DNA of 64,000 nucleotides from JBOGDS01 sp050743075 (GTDB lineage: Bacteria > Actinomycetota > Actinomycetes > Jiangellales > Jiangellaceae): the NCBI GenBank assembly GCA_050743075.1, contig JBOGDS010000005.1, positions 8,221-72,220 on the forward strand, written 5' to 3'. The translations under genes were made by a program, and so were the position numbers. Below, one piece after another: positions 59,301 through 64,000 of this stretch. The notes beneath the pieces were generated by a model, which made no database searches, was not told the origin of the DNA, and worked only from the letters and a program-made list of their open reading frames with translations. The stretch's first letter is position 1, and every line of letters starts with the position of its first letter.

Positions 59301-60872
59301 TCAGTGGAAGAAGTGGCGGGTCCCGGAGAGGTACATCGTCACGCCGGCTGCCTGAGCCGCGGCGATCACCTCGTCGTCGCGCACGGAGCCGCCGGGCTGG
59401 ACGACGGCGCGCACGCCGGCGTGGAGCAAGACCTGCAGGCCGTCGGCGAACGGGAAGAACGCATCGGACGCCGCCACCGAGCCGCGCGCCCGATCACCCG
59501 CTCGCGACACGGCGAGCCGGGCGGAGTCGACCCGGTTCACCTGCCCCATCCCCACACCCACGGCGGCGCCGTCATGTGCCAGCAGGATCGCGTTGGACTT
59601 CACCGACCGGCACGCGCGCCACGCGAACACCAGGTCGGCCAGGGTCGCGTCGTCGGCTGCGGTCCCAGCCGCCAGCGTCCACGAGGAGGCGTCGTCCCCG
59701 GGGCCGTCGATCGCGTCGGGCGCCTGCATGAGCAGCCCTCCGGAGACCGGCCGGGTCTCGACCTCGCCGCGGCGGCGGTCGCCCGCCCTCAGCACGCGGA
59801 CGTTCTTCTTCCTGCTGGTCAACACGTCCAGTGCGTCCCACTCGAAGTCCGGAGCGACGATGACCTCGGTGAACACCTCGGCGACCTGCGAAGCCATCGC
59901 CAGCGTCACCGGGCGGTTCGCGGCGACCACACCGCCGAACGCCGACACGGGATCAGTCGCGTGGGCCTTGCGATGCGCCTCGGCGACGTCGGCGCCGACG
60001 GCGAGCCCGCACGGGTTGGCGTGCTTGACGATCGCCACCGCCGGAGCGTCGAAGTCGTAAGCCGCGCGGCGGGCGGTGTCGGCGTCGGCGTAGTTGTTGT
60101 AGGACATCGCCTTGCCGTGCAGTTGCTCGGCGGTCGCGATGCCGCCGGATCCGAAACCGGACACGTACAGGGCGGCCGGCTGGTGCGGGTTCTCGCCGTA
60201 TCGCAGGACCTCGCGACGGTCCCAGGTGCCGCCGACCCAGGCCGGGAACCCGGTGCCGTCGTCGGTGGGCGCGAGCACGTTGCCCATCCAGGACGCGACG
60301 TGCACGTCGTAGGTCGCCGTGTGGACGAACGCGTCGGCCGCCAGCCGCTGGCGCTCGGCGAGGGTGAACCCACCCGCATGCGCCGCCGTGAGCACGTCGC
60401 CGTACCGAGCCGGTGCGACGACCACTGCGACGCTCGGATGGTTCTTCGCGGCCGCCCGCACCATCGCCGGCCCGCCGATGTCGATCTGCTCGACGCACTC
60501 GTCCGCGGTCGCCCCCGACACGACGGTCGCCGTGAACGGGTAGAGGTTGACGACCACCAGGTCAAACGGCTCGATGCCCAGGTCAGCAAGCTGGTCGACG
60601 TGCGCCGGCAGCCGCCGGTCGGCCAGGATCCCCGCGTGCACCAGGGGGTGCAGCGTCTTGACCCTGCCGTCGAGGATTTCGGGGAAGCCGGTGAGGTCCT
60701 CGACCGCTGTGACGTACACGCCCGCCTCGGCGATCCGTGCCGCCGTCGACCCGGTCGAGACGATGGCCACGCCCGCCGCGTGCAGACCCGTGGCCAGCTC
60801 GGTCAGGCCGGTCTTGTCGTATGTGCTGATCAGGGCACGACGAATTGGGGATCGGCCCACATTGTCGCTCAC
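59301..60872 (-). CDS. purH: Bifunctional AICAR transformylase/IMP cyclohydrolase
   Basis: Last two steps of IMP synthesis. It has 523 residues from GTG 60872, chosen because it overlaps the purN stop (GTGA) and gives VSDNVGRSPIRRALISTYDKTGL. The N-terminal cyclohydrolase domain has STGSTAARIAEAGV and GRVKTLHPLVHAGILADR. The transformylase domain has GKAMSYNNYADADTARRAAYDF, the KHANPCG motif with the catalytic Lys-His pair, and ends MYLSGTRHFFH. Confidence 0.96.
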   Translation of the reverse strand: MSDNVGRSPIRRALISTYDKTGLTELATGLHAAGVAIVSTGSTAARIAEAGVYVTAVEDLTGFPEILDGRVKTLHPLVHAGILADRRLPAHVDQLADLGIEPFDLVVVNLYPFTATVVSGATADECVEQIDIGGPAMVRAAAKNHPSVAVVVAPARYGDVLTAAHAGGFTLAERQRLAADAFVHTATYDVHVASWMGNVLAPTDDGTGFPAWVGGTWDRREVLRYGENPHQPAALYVSGFGSGGIATAEQLHGKAMSYNNYADADTARRAAYDFDAPAVAIVKHANPCGLAVGADVAEAHRKAHATDPVSAFGGVVAANRPVTLAMASQVAEVFTEVIVAPDFEWDALDVLTSRKKNVRVLRAGDRRRGEVETRPVSGGLLMQAPDAIDGPGDDASSWTLAAGTAADDATLADLVFAWRACRSVKSNAILLAHDGAAVGVGMGQVNRVDSARLAVSRAGDRARGSVAASDAFFPFADGLQVLLHAGVRAVVQPGGSVRDDEVIAAAQAAGVTMYLSGTRHFFH

Positions 60873-61498
60873 GGGATCGTGACCTTCCTTCCGTCGACCG
60901 TCCACCCTTCGCGGACCAGGCGGCCGACGTAATGGACGAGCTGCCGGCGCTCGGCGACCTTGATGCGTTCGGTCAGGCTGGCCTCGGTGTCGTCGTCCTC
61001 GACGCGAACAGCGGCCTGGGCGACGATCGGGCCGGTGTCAACGCCGTCGTCGACGAAGAACAGCGTCGCACCCGCCACCTTGACGCCGTACGCGAGTGCG
61101 TCGCGTGGCCCGTGGATACCGGGGAACGACGGCAACAGGGCGTTGTGGGTGTTGACGTACCGGTCGCCGAACCGCCCGAGGAACCCGGCGCCCACCAGCT
61201 TCAGGAACCCGGCCGAGATCACCAGGTCCGGCGCGTAGGGCACGAGGCGTTCGGTCAGCGCGCGGTCCCAAGCCTCCCGGGTCGGATGGTCCGCGATGCC
61301 CTCGACGAACGTCGCTACCCCAGCCCGCGCCGCCACGTCGAGGCCGCGGATACCTTTCCTGTCGGCCCCCACGACGACCACCGATGCCCCGTACGACGGA
61401 TCCGCGCATGCCGCCAGCAACGCCTCGAGGTTGCTACCCGTACCCGACACCAGGACGGCGAGGTGGGCCGGCCGGCCGGTAGGCGGACGGTGCGGCAC
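60869..61498 (-). CDS. purN: Phosphoribosylglycinamide formyltransferase
   Basis: Formylates GAR with 10-formyl-THF in purine synthesis. It has 209 residues. LAVLVSGTGSNLEALLAA is the usual start, NTHNALLPSFPGIHGPRDALAYGVKVAGATLFFVDDGVDTGPIVAQ supplies the catalytic Asn, His and Asp (landmarks NTHNALLPSFPG and DDGVDTGPI). GTG 61498 has AGGAG five bases upstream and is the best start; the frame continues further but without family similarity. It heads the purN-purH pair. Confidence 0.94.
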   Translation of the reverse strand: MPHRPPTGRPAHLAVLVSGTGSNLEALLAACADPSYGASVVVVGADRKGIRGLDVAARAGVATFVEGIADHPTREAWDRALTERLVPYAPDLVISAGFLKLVGAGFLGRFGDRYVNTHNALLPSFPGIHGPRDALAYGVKVAGATLFFVDDGVDTGPIVAQAAVRVEDDDTEASLTERIKVAERRQLVHYVGRLVREGWTVDGRKVTIP

Positions 61499-61558
61499 GG
61501 AAACTCCTGACGAGGGCGCGAGGCCGGTCGGGTGGGCGTCGGCGCGAGAATATGCGCC

Positions 61559-62074
61559 GTGCCCGACTCCCCACCACCGGACCGCCCGGACCCCTACGCC
61601 ATCCCGCACCCGGATGACGGCTCCGACAACCCCCCGCCGGCCGCTCACCCGTCCGCCGACCGCAGCACCACGACGCCCGGAACCTCCCCGCAGCGGAACC
61701 CCGAGCCGCCCGGGCCGGACGCCGCGCGCCATGCTCGCCTGCTCGGCATGCTCGGCGTGCTCGCCGTGCTGTTGGCTGTCCTGGTGCCGCTCGTGGGCGT
61801 CGTGCTGGGCGGCGTCACCGTGGTGATCGGGGCACGTCACCGCAGCCCTGCACGCTTCCTCCGGCTGCCCGTACGCGGGATGGCGATGACCACCGGGGGC
61901 ATCGCACTGGTGGTCGGTGCGGCACTCTCGCTGGTCTCCGTGCTGATCGGCGACGAACTCGACCAGCTGCGGCAGTGTCTGGCCGGCGCCAACACGAGAG
62001 TTGCGGAACAGAACTGCCAGGACGAGTTCAGCGATGCGTTGGAGCGTCGCCTCCCGGGGCTGCCGGGGAGCTGA
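61559..62074 (+). CDS. Small membrane protein with proline-rich N-terminus
   Basis: A 171-residue protein from GTG 61559. The first ~65 residues are rich in Pro, Asp and Ser. Two membrane segments follow (LGMLGVLAVLLAVLVPLVGVVLGGVTVVIGA and MTTGGIALVVGAALSLVSVLIG), then a ~40-residue tail with two cysteines. This layout resembles DUF4190-like actinobacterial membrane proteins, but I am not sure of the family and know no function. It is divergent from purN. Its end overlaps the convergent DUF6350 gene by 47 bases. Confidence 0.72.
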   Translation: MPDSPPPDRPDPYAIPHPDDGSDNPPPAAHPSADRSTTTPGTSPQRNPEPPGPDAARHARLLGMLGVLAVLLAVLVPLVGVVLGGVTVVIGARHRSPARFLRLPVRGMAMTTGGIALVVGAALSLVSVLIGDELDQLRQCLAGANTRVAEQNCQDEFSDALERRLPGLPGS

Positions 62075-63248
62075 CCCCGGCGGAGCGGCGGCGTACCAGC
62101 GCCACGGTTGCGGCTGCCGGCAGGCCGATGACGAGGAGCGTTGCCAGCGCCACCTGCCACGGTTCCGGCCCGACGACAGCGAGCCGTACCGCGCCGGCGG
62201 AGCCGCCGGACAGCAGGGCGAGCACCGACATGACGACCGCGGCGCCAGCCACGGCCAGCACGGTCTGCGCCAGGGCGATGGCGAGCGGCCCCGCGGACCG
62301 CCGATGGACGACGACTCCGGTCAGCACACCGACCGCCACCGGCCCGGCCAGGACCAACCATGCCTCCGGTCCCGGCAGGCCGGCCGGCAAGGCGCCGAGC
62401 GCGGGCAAGGCCGGAACCATGCCGAGCTCGACGCCCCCCGGGCCGACGGCCGTTCCCGCGCCGACCGCGAAGCCCGGTCCGAGGGCGAACGCCGCCCCCC
62501 ACAGGACGGCGTTCAGTGCAAAGGCCGCACCGGCGAGGGCGAGCAGGACCGTACCCAGCGAGCCGGCGTCGAAGGCCTCCGCGAGCTCGGAGATCTGTTC
62601 TGAGTGAGCAACTGCGCTGACGGCGACGAGCACGGCGCCCACGGCACAGAGTCCGGCGACGACGACCGCGCCGCCGAAGACAGCAGGGCGGGACCACGAC
62701 GGCAGCCGGTCCAGGAGGCTGGGCGCGAGACCGGCGTCGTGCACGACACCGGCGGAAACGGCACCGACCGCCACCAACGCCGCCCACAGGGCGGCGTCCC
62801 CGGGTTCGGCCCGCACCTCGCCGATCGACGACACTGCGGCCACCACGCCGGCACCGACCGCGTACGCCGCGACCGCCGGCAGCGCCACCGACATGGCGGA
62901 CCGCAACGTCGAGACCCCTGCACCATGCGCCGCCCAGCGGCCGGCGCGGTAGAGAAGCAGCACGAAGAGCATGGACAGTCCCCACGGTGCCAGCCGGATC
63001 TCGGCGCCTCCGACGTCGAGCCCGGTCCGGTGCGCAAGCAGCCAGAGGTGCGCGCCAGCTCGGAGCGGGTCGCCAGCCGGCGCGTCGGCTCCGTCGTCGA
63101 TCCATACCAGCACGCCGGGAAGGGCCGCCAGGGCGAGCCCCGCGACGAGCGCCCAGGCTGCCGCCAGCACGCCGGCCAGCCACGGTACCCGCGATCCCCA
63201 CGCCGGCTCGTCGCGTCGCAGCAACGGGCGCGCCAGCAGATCTGTCAC
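62028..63248 (-). CDS. DUF6350 polytopic membrane protein
   Basis: A 406-residue, very Ala/Val/Gly-rich protein with about ten to twelve hydrophobic segments. The motif GAEIRLAPWGLSMLFVLLLYRAGRWAA and the closing ALLVIG-type segment are as in DUF6350, which follows purN in many actinomycetes. GTG 63248 (MTDLLARPLLRRDEP) is the likely start. No catalytic residues are evident; function unknown. It is divergent from the sigma factor gene across 146 bases. Confidence 0.82.
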   Translation of the reverse strand: MTDLLARPLLRRDEPAWGSRVPWLAGVLAAAWALVAGLALAALPGVLVWIDDGADAPAGDPLRAGAHLWLLAHRTGLDVGGAEIRLAPWGLSMLFVLLLYRAGRWAAHGAGVSTLRSAMSVALPAVAAYAVGAGVVAAVSSIGEVRAEPGDAALWAALVAVGAVSAGVVHDAGLAPSLLDRLPSWSRPAVFGGAVVVAGLCAVGAVLVAVSAVAHSEQISELAEAFDAGSLGTVLLALAGAAFALNAVLWGAAFALGPGFAVGAGTAVGPGGVELGMVPALPALGALPAGLPGPEAWLVLAGPVAVGVLTGVVVHRRSAGPLAIALAQTVLAVAGAAVVMSVLALLSGGSAGAVRLAVVGPEPWQVALATLLVIGLPAAATVALVRRRSAGVSSPAAPGGDAPTHR

Positions 63249-63394
63249 GGATCCATCTTCCCTGCGGACCGCCCGGCTGCTGTACGGTCGACGTTCCCGC
63301 GTGTCGCCGTGCAACCGTTCCGTGGGTTGGGGCGTCATGACACGTGAACCCGGCGACACCGCCGGGTTCACCAAGCTCGGCTCGGCGAGGTGCC

Positions 63395-63910
63395 ATGACC
63401 GACAGCGACGACTTCGACGCGTTCTACCACGCGACGAGCCGCCGGCTGCTGCACCAGATGTACGCCATGACCGGCAACCTCGCCGACGCCCAGGAATGCA
63501 CCCAGGAGGCCTACGCCCGGGCCTGGCAGCGGTGGAAGCAGGTGCACGAGGCGGACGATCCAGCCGCCTGGGTCCGGACGGTCGCATGGCGGGTCGCCGC
63601 GAGCCGCTGGCGGAAGACGCGCACCGGCATCCGCGCTGTGGTCCGGCACGGCCCGCCCGACCACGGTCACCCGCCCTCGCCGGACCACGTGGCCCTCGTC
63701 GAGGCGCTGAGGGAGATTCCCGAGGCGCAGCGCCGCGCGATCGTCCTGCACCACCTGGTCGGCCTGTCGGTCGACGAGGTCGCCCACGAGACCGGGTCGC
63801 CCACCGGGACGGTCAAGGCCCGGCTGTCCCGTGGCCGGGCCGCCCTGGCCGAACTGCTCCGCGACGAGCCCACGACCACCACCCGAGGGGAGGCCCGCCA
63901 TGCCGGCTGA
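63395..63910 (+). CDS. ECF RNA polymerase sigma factor, SigE family
   Basis: A 171-residue sigma factor with region 2 (FDAFYHATSRRLLHQMYAMTGNLADAQECTQEAYARAWQRW) and region 4 (LREIPEAQRRAIVLHHLVGLSVDEVAHETGSPTGTVKARLSRGRAAL), as landmarks DAQECTQEAYARAW and GSPTGTVKARLSRGR. These are the SigE-type subgroup common in Actinobacteria. ATG 63395 follows GCGAGG and gives the usual start; an upstream in-frame ATG adds a Pro-rich tail. It overlaps the next gene by 11 bases, which suggests a cognate regulator. Confidence 0.93.
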   Translation: MTDSDDFDAFYHATSRRLLHQMYAMTGNLADAQECTQEAYARAWQRWKQVHEADDPAAWVRTVAWRVAASRWRKTRTGIRAVVRHGPPDHGHPPSPDHVALVEALREIPEAQRRAIVLHHLVGLSVDEVAHETGSPTGTVKARLSRGRAALAELLRDEPTTTTRGEARHAG

Positions 63911-64000
63911 CTTCGAATCCGACCTGACCCGCGGGCTGGAGAGCCTCGGCTCCGACACGCGCTTCGCGGCGCTCGCCGGACCCGGCGCGGCCCGCCGCCG
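63900..64000 (+). CDS. Start of a gene coupled to the sigma factor (cut by the right edge)
   Basis: An ATG 11 bases inside the end of the sigma factor gene opens a frame, MPADFESDLTRGLESLGSDTRFA, that stays open for 33 codons to the window edge. Position and opening (a short acidic/helical start) fit a membrane anti-sigma or regulatory protein, but too little is visible to name it. Confidence 0.6.
   Translation, partial: MPADFESDLTRGLESLGSDTRFAALAGPGAARR

Noticed and set aside
59127..60932. Open frame of ~600 codons on the plus strand
   Set aside because: Antisense to purH, which is unmistakable; no domain in the shadow frame.
1..64000. Mobile element, prophage, CRISPR or toxin-antitoxin system
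   Set aside because: No transposase, integrase, phage structural gene, direct-repeat array or toxin-like pair was seen on either strand.

Overview
The window comes from a GC-rich actinomycete. Almost every coding position three is G or C, GTG starts are common, and several proteins belong to families I know only from Actinobacteria (DUF3017, DUF5302, DUF6350, SigE-type sigma factors, LDH-like malate dehydrogenase). The genus cannot be fixed from the sequence; Propionibacteriales or Jiangellales would fit. No insertion sequence, prophage, CRISPR array or rRNA was seen, and no stretch longer than about 300 bases lacks a gene.

Layout. 1-1016: start of the transcription-repair factor mfd. 1156-5451: PAPS synthesis and recycling (an APS kinase with an extra N-terminal domain, and cysN-cysD-cysQ on the opposite strand). 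5553-34460: a large exopolysaccharide locus. It holds an initiating phosphosugar transferase (minus strand), a sugar-nucleotide module (epimerase, C-methyltransferase, cytidylyltransferase-like protein, PIG-L deacetylase, class III aminotransferase) and, after a convergent decayed methyltransferase paralogue, a 20.7 kb tightly coupled series. That series runs RmlC-like epimerase, PAP2 phosphatase, GDP-mannose-6-dehydrogenase-like enzyme, glycosyltransferases, AsnB-type amidotransferase, two-domain oxidoreductase, heparinase II/III protein, two Wzz-like proteins, Wzy-like polymerase, Wzx-like flippase, pyruvyltransferase and a secreted beta-helix protein. 34531-36570: an LPXTG surface protein, convergent to the locus.

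36674-40582: housekeeping operon glmU-prs-rplY-pth, preceded by tRNA-Gln. 40978-43361: acyl-CoA desaturase, TetR and MarR regulators with clear palindromic sites. 43400-47536: a DD-carboxypeptidase, LigT-like protein, trpS and a CNNM/CorC membrane protein. 47695-49766: galE-galK. 49775-54269: a sugar ABC importer without its ATPase, plus a ROK regulator that shares a 20-base site with it. 54346-61498: icd, mdh, DUF3017, citrate synthase, folD, DUF5302, purH and purN. 61559-64000: two membrane proteins, an ECF sigma factor and the start of its partner.

How the parts may work together. The central locus has all the parts of a Wzx/Wzy-type assembly line. Its enzymes suggest an acidic polymer: a mannuronate-type sugar, possible uronamide, pyruvate ketals and a branched amino sugar. 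The neighbouring PAPS and PAP-recycling genes raise the possibility of sulfation, but no sulfotransferase is in the window. These last points are inference.
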